This document shows positions 1 through 6,560 of a stretch of 9,694 nucleotides of DNA, piece after piece. The stretch lies in contig JAZNLR010000072.1 in assembly GCA_045579195.1 (NCBI GenBank), positions 1 to 9,694 of the forward strand. The letters run 5' to 3'. Each line of letters starts with the position of its first letter. The first letter of the stretch is position 1. The notes under the pieces were generated by a model, which saw only the letters and a list, made by a program, of their open reading frames with translations, was not told the origin of the DNA and did not search any database. Source of the stretch: JAZNLR01 sp045579195 (lineage in GTDB: Bacteria; Bacillota; Clostridia; Christensenellales; CAMQZB01). A program made the translations under genes and the position numbers.

Positions 1-2
1 CG

Positions 3-2087
3 ACCATCGATAAGCTCTCATTGGTGTCCGCACCGACGGGGCAGGTGATCCGCGACGGAAAGCTCATCAACGTTCCCACCGACGACATTGTCCTTGACGA
101 AATGATGGTGTTTACGGCGGGCAAGCAGATCTGCGCAGATGCAATTTTGCGAGACGGAGACCTTGAGGTCAATGAGGCGCTTTTGACGGGTGAATCCGTT
201 CCCGTCCGCAAGCACGTCGGTGACAAGCTCTATGCAGGAAGCTTCGTTGTCTCAGGAATTGGTCGCGCGCAGGCGATCCGCGTTGGCGCGAATAATTACG
301 TGCAGATGCTGGCAAGCGCGGCAAAGCGCTATCAAAAGCCGAAATCCGAACTGTTGCAGACGATGACGACCATCATTAAGACGGTGGGCATCATTATCAT
401 TCCGTTTGCGGCAATGACGTTTTACACAAACATCAAGGCATTGGAGTTCACCGAAGAGATTGTCCGTGGCGCGATCATCAAAACGGCGGCGTCTGTCATC
501 GGAATGATTCCCTCCGGAATGTTCCTTTTGACCAGCGTTGCGCTTGCGGTCGGCGTTTTGCGCCTTGCAAAGAATAAGACTCTCGTTCAGGAGCTTTACT
601 GCATTGAGGTGCTCGCGCGCGTTTCCGTTCTCTGCCTCGACAAAACGGGAACGATCACCGATGGAACAATGACGGTCAGTGAGTGCGTTGAGATCCGAAA
701 CGACTCCGATCATACGGTCAAAGAGATTGTCGGGTCAATGCTCAGCGTTCTCAACGACAATAACCAGACCTCCATCGCGCTTGAGCGCTTCTTTGGGAAA
801 AATGAGATCTTAAACAGCGAAAAAATTTATCCTTTCAGCTCGGAGAGAAAGTTCTCAGCTGTGACATTTGAGGACGAGGGAACGTACATTTTGGGTGCGC
901 CTGAGTTTGTTTATAAAGATCGTAACGTTAAGCTGGAGACCAAGATCAATAAGTTTGCATCGATGGGATTCCGCGTTTTGATGCTCGCGAACACCTCACA
1001 GGCGATGCGCGGTGAAAATCTCCCGAAGGTGGTTCGTCCCGTTGCGCTTATCGTCATTCAGGACCGCATCCGTGAGGACGCGCCCGAAACCATTGAGTAC
1101 TTCCGCAAGAACGGCGTCGCCATCAAGGTTATTTCGGGTGACAATCCGCTCACTGTTTCCGAGGTCGCAAGACGTGCCGGCGTGGAAAATGCAGATCGCT
1201 ATATCAGCCTTGCGGGCATGAGCAACCGTGACGTGCAGAAGATCGCCAATGAGTATACCGTGTTTGGACGCGTGACCCCCGAACAGAAGAAGCTCCTCAT
1301 CAAGACCTTCAAACAGCAGGGTGAAACCGTTGCCATGACGGGTGACGGCGTGAACGATATCCTCGCAATGAAGGAGGCGGATTGCTCTATCGCAATGGCG
1401 GCAGGATCGGAAGCGGCGCGCAACGTTTCGCACCTTGTTTTGCTCGATTCCAACTTCTCGTCGATGCCCAAAGTTGTGAGTGAGGGCCGCCGCGTCATCA
1501 ACAACATCCAGAGAACGTCTGCGCTCTACTTGATGAAGACCATCTTTACCATTCTCATTTCGTTGATGTGCATCTTCTGGACGAGGCCCTATCCGTTCAG
1601 AACGGTGCAGATGATGATCCTTGAGATGTTCGTTATCGGATTCCCGTCCTTCGTTCTTGCGCTTGAGCCAAACAACGAGAAGGTGAACGGAAGCTTTATC
1701 ATCAACATCTTGCGCGTTGCACTTCCCGGTGCACTCACGGTCGTTCTGTATATTGCGGTGCTGTTCCTTATTCAGCCCGTCTTCCAACTCTCTGAAGAAG
1801 AGTTGTCTACGATTGCGCTGATGCTTACCGTCGTTGTGGGTTTCTGCGTTCTTTACCGCGTGTGTGCTCCGTTCAATGCGTTGCGTGGAGCGGTGTTCTT
1901 TGCAATGATCGCCGTTGCGTTCTGCGCTGTTTACTTCTGGCCGGGAATCACGTTCTTCAGCTTCGTCACGCTGAATACGGAAAAAGCGCTTCTCCTCCTT
2001 GCGATGGCGGAGATGAGTTATCCGATCATGTCCCTTCTTGCAAAGGCGTTTAACGCGATGAAAATTTCAAAATCAATTCAGTTTTAA
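3..2087 (+). CDS. Cation-transporting P-type ATPase, CtpE-like (5' partial)
   Basis: An integral membrane pump that uses ATP through an aspartyl-phosphate intermediate to move a cation. The frame is open from the window edge, so the true start lies upstream; 694 codons are present, and about 100 N-terminal residues are probably missing compared with related pumps of about 780-800 residues. Counting the codon at nt 3 as residue 1, the actuator loop TGES is at 62-65, the phosphorylation motif DKTGT starts at Asp213 (nt 639), and the hinge motif TGDGVND is at 446-452. Hydrophobic helices flank these on both sides, with several more in the last 200 residues. No heavy-metal-binding motif (CPC) is seen. 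The M4 region (IPSG, then LLTSVALAVG) and the LVQELYCIEVLARV stretch before DKTGT resemble the CtpE group, for which calcium transport has been proposed in mycobacteria. The substrate here is an inference; the family call is firm. An intrinsic terminator follows the stop, so the gene ends its own transcript. Confidence 0.93.
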   Translation, partial: TIDKLSLVSAPTGQVIRDGKLINVPTDDIVLDEMMVFTAGKQICADAILRDGDLEVNEALLTGESVPVRKHVGDKLYAGSFVVSGIGRAQAIRVGANNYVQMLASAAKRYQKPKSELLQTMTTIIKTVGIIIIPFAAMTFYTNIKALEFTEEIVRGAIIKTAASVIGMIPSGMFLLTSVALAVGVLRLAKNKTLVQELYCIEVLARVSVLCLDKTGTITDGTMTVSECVEIRNDSDHTVKEIVGSMLSVLNDNNQTSIALERFFGKNEILNSEKIYPFSSERKFSAVTFEDEGTYILGAPEFVYKDRNVKLETKINKFASMGFRVLMLANTSQAMRGENLPKVVRPVALIVIQDRIREDAPETIEYFRKNGVAIKVISGDNPLTVSEVARRAGVENADRYISLAGMSNRDVQKIANEYTVFGRVTPEQKKLLIKTFKQQGETVAMTGDGVNDILAMKEADCSIAMAAGSEAARNVSHLVLLDSNFSSMPKVVSEGRRVINNIQRTSALYLMKTIFTILISLMCIFWTRPYPFRTVQMMILEMFVIGFPSFVLALEPNNEKVNGSFIINILRVALPGALTVVLYIAVLFLIQPVFQLSEEELSTIALMLTVVVGFCVLYRVCAPFNALRGAVFFAMIAVAFCAVYFWPGITFFSFVTLNTEKALLLLAMAEMSYPIMSLLAKAFNAMKISKSIQF

Positions 2088-2093
2088 CAGATC

Positions 2094-2121
2094 GCCGCAG
2101 GCATTTGCCTGCGGCTTTTTT
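2094..2121 (+). terminator. Intrinsic terminator of the P-type ATPase gene
   Basis: A perfect 9-bp GC-rich stem (GCCGCAGGC, 2094-2102, with GCCTGCGGC, 2107-2115) closes a 4-nt ATTT loop and is followed by six T residues (2116-2121). It starts 7 nt after the ATPase stop codon and separates that gene from the yqfC-recO operon. Confidence 0.95.
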
Positions 2122-2130
2122 ATGGAAAGA

Positions 2131-2159
2131 ACATAGTTTTTGTCTTTTGCACATATATT
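2131..2159 (+). promoter_or_regulatory. Candidate sigma-E-type sporulation promoter for yqfC-yqfD
   Basis: The -10-like element CATATATT (2152-2159) matches 7 of 8 positions of the Bacillus sigma-E consensus CATACAnT. The -35-like element ACATAGT (2131-2137) matches 5 of 7 of the loose KMATATT consensus, and the spacer is 14 nt, within the usual 13-15. Transcription would start near 2166, about 20 nt before the yqfC start. No sigma-A promoter with acceptable spacing is visible in this gap. In B. subtilis, yqfC and yqfD are assigned to the sigma-E regulon, which makes the match plausible, but the call rests on short degenerate motifs. Confidence 0.45.
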
Positions 2160-2188
2160 GAACCGAAAAAAGACAGGTGGTTATTTCG

Positions 2189-2449
2189 TTGAAGGGCACA
2201 GGGCTTATTTCTTCCATCCAGCAGATTTTTCAGGGCAGATTTTGCGCGCCCTTTCGCATTGTGTTCATCGGAGGTGGCGGAGTGTACGTCGAGGGTGTTC
2301 GGGAGGTCGTTGCGTTTTGTGAAGAAGAGGTCTTGCTTGCTCTCAAGGGAAGGAAACTCTCCGTGCAAGGGAGGGGGCTTTCCTTAAAAGAAATCGCGGG
2401 AGAGACGCTCTCCATCGTCGGAGAAATTGGGGCGGTGAGATTGCTGTGA
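2189..2449 (+). CDS. yqfC: Sporulation protein YqfC (YabP/YqfC family)
   Basis: A small protein of 86 residues of the YabP/YqfC family, associated with sporulation; its biochemical role is not known. The family pattern is visible from residue 32 on: a V-Y-V-E-G-V core, the acidic segment CEEEVLLAL, then GRKLSVQGRGLSLKEI and a final strand LSIVGEIGAVRLL. This is the alternating beta pattern typical of the family, which usually has about 90 residues. The start chosen is TTG at 2189, because AGGTGG (2175-2180) sits 8 nt upstream of it; a GTG at 2177 lies inside that ribosome binding site and is less likely. The stop overlaps the yqfD start (TGATG), so the two genes are probably translationally coupled and act together. 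A sigma-E-like promoter lies just upstream. Confidence 0.85.
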   Translation: MKGTGLISSIQQIFQGRFCAPFRIVFIGGGGVYVEGVREVVAFCEEEVLLALKGRKLSVQGRGLSLKEIAGETLSIVGEIGAVRLL

Positions 2450-3603
2450 TGCGGGACTACTTTTCGGATGAAGTGGAAATCGAAGTCGTCGGGCTGAACT
2501 TCGAACGCCTCTTAAAGCGGCTCAAGAGCGAGCAAATCGACCTTCTTTCGGTGCGAAGGCCAAAGCGCAATCGACTTGTTTTGCGATGCCGTTCAAAATG
2601 GCAAAGACAAGTGGTTGCTATTTTAAAAGAGTCGTGCTATAATGAAATATACATTCAGAAATGTGGGAGGGGGAGAGTCTCGCCCTTTTTCCGAAAAAGA
2701 CCAGGAATCTTGGTTGGATGTGCACTCTTCCTGCTCGTTGTGATCGCTTGTTCGAATCTTCTTTTCGGAGTGGAAATCGCGTGCGAAAACGAATTTTCCC
2801 GCGCGGAGATCGAGAACGCAGTTTCTGAATTGGACGTTAAGTTTCCCTGTCTTGCAAAGCGCGTTTCGACGGATGCACTGGAACGGGAAATCTTGAAGAG
2901 AAGCCCGTCCGTTTCCTTCGTCTCTGTGCGAAGGTTTGGGATGCGCTTAAAGATCAGTGTGGTTTCTGCAAACGTTGCTTTGCCGCCCGAAGACGACAGC
3001 GCAGTTCGCGATCTCGTTGCTGATCGTGATGGTGTGATCACCCGCCTCATTGTGATGCAAGGAACGCCCCTCGTTTCCGTTGGAGACCAGGTGAAAAAGG
3101 GGCAAATTCTCATCGGGGGATATTTGGAGGCGCCCGATGGAGAACGGTTTCCCGTGCGTGCCGTCGGAGAGGTTTATGCGAAAGTTCTTCTCACTGAACG
3201 GGAGGAACGCCCGATTTCGCGTGTGGTTTTCCTGCGAACGGGGAAAACTCACGTTGCGAGGAAATTGACCTTTTGCGGCTTGGAAAGTGAAGTTGGCGCG
3301 CAGGATGTTCCGTTTGCGTTCTTTGAACAGACGACGAAGACCGAGTTTGCTTTCCCAAATTCAATTCTGTCGATCGTGTTGGTCACAAAGACGTCTTTCG
3401 AGCTTCAGCCTGTGGAAATGACGCTTTCGTCGGAAGACATTCAGAGCATCAAAAGCGTTCTTCGCTTGCGCGCTTTTTCAAAGCTCTTTGAAAACATTTC
3501 TGTCATCGAAGAGGAATTCATGCAAGAAAAGACAGATCGTTATCTTTTTACATACAGACTGCACGCAGAATGCAGGATTGAAACGACGGAGGAAAACACT
3601 TGA
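2449..3603 (+). CDS. yqfD: Sporulation protein YqfD
   Basis: Membrane protein of the YqfD family, needed for efficient sporulation in B. subtilis; no enzymatic activity is known. It has 384 residues from ATG 2449, close to the usual length of about 390-400. Layout: a cytosolic N-terminal domain (1-80), one hydrophobic membrane segment (about 86-107), then a long extracytoplasmic part. That part starts with a region that reads like a POTRA-type alpha/beta fold (about 108-175, with AEIENAVSEL and ALEREILKRSPSV) and continues with a short hairpin resembling a barrel-sandwich motif (DRDGVITRL at 192-200, GDQVKKGQILIGG at 212-224). These fold suggestions are my inference. GTG 2446 is also in frame, but ATG 2449 overlaps the yqfC stop (TGATG) and is preferred. 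The 3' end overlaps the phoH start. A sigma-A-like promoter lies inside the gene at 2615-2643. Confidence 0.92.
   Translation: MRDYFSDEVEIEVVGLNFERLLKRLKSEQIDLLSVRRPKRNRLVLRCRSKWQRQVVAILKESCYNEIYIQKCGRGRVSPFFRKRPGILVGCALFLLVVIACSNLLFGVEIACENEFSRAEIENAVSELDVKFPCLAKRVSTDALEREILKRSPSVSFVSVRRFGMRLKISVVSANVALPPEDDSAVRDLVADRDGVITRLIVMQGTPLVSVGDQVKKGQILIGGYLEAPDGERFPVRAVGEVYAKVLLTEREERPISRVVFLRTGKTHVARKLTFCGLESEVGAQDVPFAFFEQTTKTEFAFPNSILSIVLVTKTSFELQPVEMTLSSEDIQSIKSVLRLRAFSKLFENISVIEEEFMQEKTDRYLFTYRLHAECRIETTEENT
2615..2643 (+). promoter_or_regulatory. Candidate sigma-A promoter inside yqfD
   Basis: TTGCTA (2615-2620) serves as the -35, followed by an exact 17-nt spacer and a perfect TATAAT -10 (2638-2643). 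A TG one base before the -10 (2635-2636) makes it an extended -10. The start would be near 2650. It could transcribe phoH-pgpH-ybeY-era-yqzL-recO during growth, when a sporulation promoter in front of yqfC would be silent. Because it lies in coding sequence about 950 nt before phoH, chance occurrence cannot be excluded. Confidence 0.4.
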
Positions 3604-4556
3604 CAACCACTATCCCGACGCACAGCATTGAATCGTTGATGAAGCTGTTCGGAAATTACGATGAAAATTTGGAATTCTTGCACGCAGAACTTGGTGTGGA
3701 GATTACGCTTGCCGGCGGAGAACTTTCCATTTCCGGCGAGGATGAGCGCGTTGCGCTCGCAGAAACCGTGATCATCAAGCTGTTGGACGTTGTGGAACGT
3801 GAGGCGGCATTGGATAAGACGCGAATCCGCTACGTCATTGATCTCGTCAAAGAGGGGCGCGCTTCCGAGATGGACGAGCTAATGAACGGCGTTGTTGCCG
3901 TCACAGCGCGTGGAAAACAGATCAAGTGCAAGACGCTTGGGCAGAAAAAATATATCTCCGCAATCAAGAAAAACACGGTCGTCTTTGGAATCGGTCCTGC
4001 CGGAACGGGAAAGACCTACCTTGCGGTTGCGATGGCGGTTTCGGCTTACAAGAACAAGGAAGTTGACCGCATCATCCTGACCAGACCGGCTGTGGAAGCA
4101 GGTGAAAAGCTCGGTTTTTTGCCGGGTGATCTGCAAAACAAAGTTGATCCATACTTGCGCCCGCTTTACGATGCCCTTTCCGAAATGCTGGGATACGAGG
4201 TCTATCAGCGGATGCTCGAGCGTGGAACGATTGAGGTTGCGCCGTTGGCGTATATGCGCGGAAGAACACTGAACAACAGCTATATCATCCTGGATGAGGC
4301 GCAGAACACCACGCGTGAGCAGATGAAGATGTTCTTGACCCGTTTGGGTGAAGGATCGAAGATCATCGTGACGGGCGACGTCACGCAGATCGACCTTCCG
4401 ACGGGCGTCAAGAGCGGTTTGAAGGATGCCGCCGCCGTCTTGAAAGACGTGGAGGGCATTGACATTGTTTACCTTACGCCGAAGGACGTTGTCCGTCACG
4501 AACTCGTGATGAACATCGTTCGTGCGTATGAAAAATATAATGGAGGTCGGTCTTAA
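3600..4556 (+). CDS. phoH: PhoH-like ATPase
   Basis: Cytosolic P-loop ATPase of the PhoH family, thought to act on RNA or in ribosome maturation together with YbeY; the exact reaction is unsettled. The 318-residue length matches the family. An N-terminal KH-like segment (about 25-70, with GVEITLAGGELSISG) precedes the ATPase core. Walker A is GPAGTGKT at 132-139, Walker B is ILDEAQN with Asp232 and Glu233, and TGDVTQIDLP starts at Thr258. The start is TTG 3600, overlapping the yqfD stop as TTGA, and is supported by GGAGG (3588-3592) 7 nt upstream. This indicates coupling to yqfD translation. A 60-nt gap separates it from pgpH. The identification is secure; the cellular role is inferred from family and from its conserved neighbour ybeY. 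Confidence 0.97.
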   Translation: MTTTIPTHSIESLMKLFGNYDENLEFLHAELGVEITLAGGELSISGEDERVALAETVIIKLLDVVEREAALDKTRIRYVIDLVKEGRASEMDELMNGVVAVTARGKQIKCKTLGQKKYISAIKKNTVVFGIGPAGTGKTYLAVAMAVSAYKNKEVDRIILTRPAVEAGEKLGFLPGDLQNKVDPYLRPLYDALSEMLGYEVYQRMLERGTIEVAPLAYMRGRTLNNSYIILDEAQNTTREQMKMFLTRLGEGSKIIVTGDVTQIDLPTGVKSGLKDAAAVLKDVEGIDIVYLTPKDVVRHELVMNIVRAYEKYNGGRS

Positions 4557-4571
4557 AACCGGATGCTTGTC

Positions 4572-4605
4572 TTTTGCTTGCTTTGTTTGGCTTAAATAAG
4601 CAAAA
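4572..4605 (+). repeat. Inverted repeat in the pgpH leader
   Basis: TTTTGCTT (4572-4579) and its exact complement AAGCAAAA (4598-4605) can form an AU-rich stem with an 18-nt loop. A second, competing small hairpin, GCTTAAATAAGC (4590-4601), uses the same right arm, and GCTT occurs three times (4576, 4580, 4590). The structure ends 11 nt before the pgpH ATG, where no clear Shine-Dalgarno sequence is seen. It lacks a T-tail and is not a terminator. Confidence 0.4.
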
Positions 4606-4616
4606 ACAGTTCACTT

Positions 4617-6071
4617 ATGAAAAATATTAACCGAAAAACTGCATACGTGACGGGAAGAGACGTGGTGCTTTCGTTCATCATGCTGTTCTTTTACGCCGTC
4701 GCAATGCTGGGCGTTGTCGTTCTCGAATCCTATTTCGCGAAGGGAGGGAACGTCTTGGCCCTGCTGCAGGCATACGTTTGGAAGTTTGTTGTGGTCTTCG
4801 GGATCATCTTGCTTTCCGGCGTTGTGATGCTGTTCTATTTTTATAACAGCAGAAGAGAATTCCTCGTCAAACGCAAGAGCCTTGTCATCATCTTCCTTTC
4901 GATGGTGATGACCTTCCTGTTCTCGTCTATCACAGGGGCGTTTTTGAGCCCATACTTCAGACCGATGGCGCTTGCTGTTCTTCTCGTTGCCATTTGCCTT
5001 GATCGCAAAACTGCAATTATCGCAAACGTCAATCTCTCCCTTGCGATGTTTACGTCCATTTATTTTTTGGGAACGGAGAATTTGGAGGAGGCGTACTTCG
5101 TGCTTCTTGTTGGAATGATTGGCGGCTTCTTCACAGCGATTGCGATGTCAAAACGACACACACGACTCGGCGTTATCTTTACGAGTTTTCAGATGGCCGT
5201 TCCATACGCAATCATCTCTGTTTTGGTTGTTTATCTCTTCCACGGCGCAGAATTGCTGCTCAGCGGCCTTTGGGCAATCGTTTCGCCCTTGCTCTCAGTG
5301 GCGATCTTTATGGTTGTTTTGCCCCTATTTGAGGCGGGATTCCGCATTGTCACAACGTACCGCATTTCCGAGCTTTCGGACATGACGCGCGGTCTTTTGA
5401 AGGAGTTCGCTCAGCGTGCACCCGGAACGTTCAATCACTCTTTGAGCGTTACGAACCTTGCAATTGCGTGCGCGGCGGCAATCGGGGAATCTCCGAGTTT
5501 GATGCGTGCCATAGCGTACTACCATGACGTGGGAAAGATGACCGCACCCGAGCTCTTTACCGAAAATCAGAAGAACGGGAAAAATCCCCACGATGACTTT
5601 ACGCCCGAACTTTCCGTCAACTTCATCCGCAAGCATGTTTCGGATGGCGTTGCGATTTTGAAAAAACATCACTTGCCCGATGAGATCATTGCGGGTGCCG
5701 CAGAACACCATGGAACGATGCCGATCAAGTTCTTCTACGCCAAGGCGAAGAAGTTTACGGACGGACAGGTGAACGTCGCGGACTACTCGTATGACGGGGC
5801 GTTGCCAAGCTCAAAACTCACGGCAATTTTGATGATCGCTGATGCATCTGAGGCGGCAATCCGTTCGCTTAAGGACCGTTCGTCCGAAAAAATAGACGAA
5901 GTCGTTCGCAGCATCATCGAAGAGCGTATGGATCTTGGTCAGTTTGATAACTGTGATATTACATTCCTCGATCTGAAGATCATCCGCGAGACCATTGTGA
6001 CGAGCTTTGCAGGCATTTTGCACGACCGCGTTGAGTACCCCAAGCTTCGTCTTTCAAGACAGGATTCTTAA
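4617..6071 (+). CDS. pgpH: PgpH-like membrane HD-domain c-di-AMP phosphodiesterase, lacking the extracellular HDED domain
   Basis: Predicted to hydrolyse cyclic di-AMP at the inner membrane face, as Listeria PgpH does. The protein has 484 residues against about 700 in Bacillus and Listeria. Eight hydrophobic segments are seen (about 16-37, 53-76, 88-109, 115-129, 131-151, 159-177, 183-208, 212-241), fitting the usual first helix plus the 7TM block. The large extracellular 7TMR-HDED domain that normally lies between helix 1 and helix 2 is replaced by about 15 residues (38-52). The cytosolic HD domain looks intact: His274, the HD pair His303-Asp304, ENQ followed by NPHDD, EHHGT at 363-367 and Asp409 in IADASEA. 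ATG 4617 is the only good start: an in-frame stop lies 22 nt upstream, but no clear ribosome binding site precedes it. It sits in its normal Firmicutes place between phoH and ybeY. Confidence 0.93.
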   Translation: MKNINRKTAYVTGRDVVLSFIMLFFYAVAMLGVVVLESYFAKGGNVLALLQAYVWKFVVVFGIILLSGVVMLFYFYNSRREFLVKRKSLVIIFLSMVMTFLFSSITGAFLSPYFRPMALAVLLVAICLDRKTAIIANVNLSLAMFTSIYFLGTENLEEAYFVLLVGMIGGFFTAIAMSKRHTRLGVIFTSFQMAVPYAIISVLVVYLFHGAELLLSGLWAIVSPLLSVAIFMVVLPLFEAGFRIVTTYRISELSDMTRGLLKEFAQRAPGTFNHSLSVTNLAIACAAAIGESPSLMRAIAYYHDVGKMTAPELFTENQKNGKNPHDDFTPELSVNFIRKHVSDGVAILKKHHLPDEIIAGAAEHHGTMPIKFFYAKAKKFTDGQVNVADYSYDGALPSSKLTAILMIADASEAAIRSLKDRSSEKIDEVVRSIIEERMDLGQFDNCDITFLDLKIIRETIVTSFAGILHDRVEYPKLRLSRQDS

Positions 6072-6086
6072 AATGAGAGGGGCAGT

Positions 6087-6560
6087 ATGATTTTTCTCAC
6101 ACAAGCAGAAGAGTACCTCGAGGAAATGGAGGGAATTGCCAAAGTTGTTTCCAAGCGCTTTCGCCTTCCCAAAAAGACGGCGATCGAGGTGGAGTTTGTT
6201 TCCGCAGAGGAGATCCGTGAAATCAACCGCGAACAGCGCGAGGTGGACAGTGTGACGGACGTTCTTTCCTTTCCGATGCTGGACGGCATTTTTGGAAAGC
6301 GCATTCGCGTGAAAGACTACCCCTTTGACATTGATCCCGAAACGGGAGTCTTGGAGCTTGGGTCGGTCATCCTTTGCTTGGATCGCGCAAAGGAACAGGC
6401 AGAGGAGTTCGGCCACTCGATGAGAAGAGAGGTGGCATACCTTCTCGTTCACGGCGTTTTGCACGTTTTGGGTTATGACCATATGACGGATGCGGACAAG
6501 CAGGTGATGCGCACCGCAGAGGAAGAGATTTTGACAAAACTGAAGATAACGAGGATTTGA
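6087..6560 (+). CDS. ybeY: rRNA maturation RNase YbeY
   Basis: Cytosolic zinc-dependent endoribonuclease of the UPF0054 family, involved in 16S rRNA 3'-end maturation and ribosome quality control. The protein has 157 residues, the normal size. The metal-binding H-x3-H-x5-H motif is present as HGVLHVLGYDH, with His122, His126 and His132. The other family signature, TDVLSFPM, starts at Thr57, and the helix DRAKEQAEEFGHS precedes the metal site. The usual LGDI stretch reads LGSV here, a change at a commonly conserved Asp. ATG 6087 follows GAGAGGGG (6074-6082) at short spacing. The gene abuts era with no intergenic base; in Bacillus, dgkA and cdd stand between them, and both are absent here. Confidence 0.97.
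   Translation: MIFLTQAEEYLEEMEGIAKVVSKRFRLPKKTAIEVEFVSAEEIREINREQREVDSVTDVLSFPMLDGIFGKRIRVKDYPFDIDPETGVLELGSVILCLDRAKEQAEEFGHSMRREVAYLLVHGVLHVLGYDHMTDADKQVMRTAEEEILTKLKITRI

Noticed and set aside
996..1787. 263-codon open frame on the - strand opposite the ATPase
   Set aside because: The composition is rich in His, Arg, Asn and Asp with no domain pattern, as expected from antisense reading of a real gene.
2140..2159. TTGTCT and TATATT as a sigma-A promoter for yqfC
   Set aside because: The spacer is only 8 nt, far below the 16-18 nt required.
4563..4595. Ten-codon open frame with the peptide MLVFCLLCLA in the pgpH leader
   Set aside because: The nearest GGAGG (4542-4546) is about 16 nt away, too far for good initiation, and nothing else supports translation.
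4580..4616. Possible sigma-A promoter in the phoH-pgpH gap (TTGCTT with TTAAAT)
   Set aside because: The spacing is about 12 nt or less and the -10 matches poorly.
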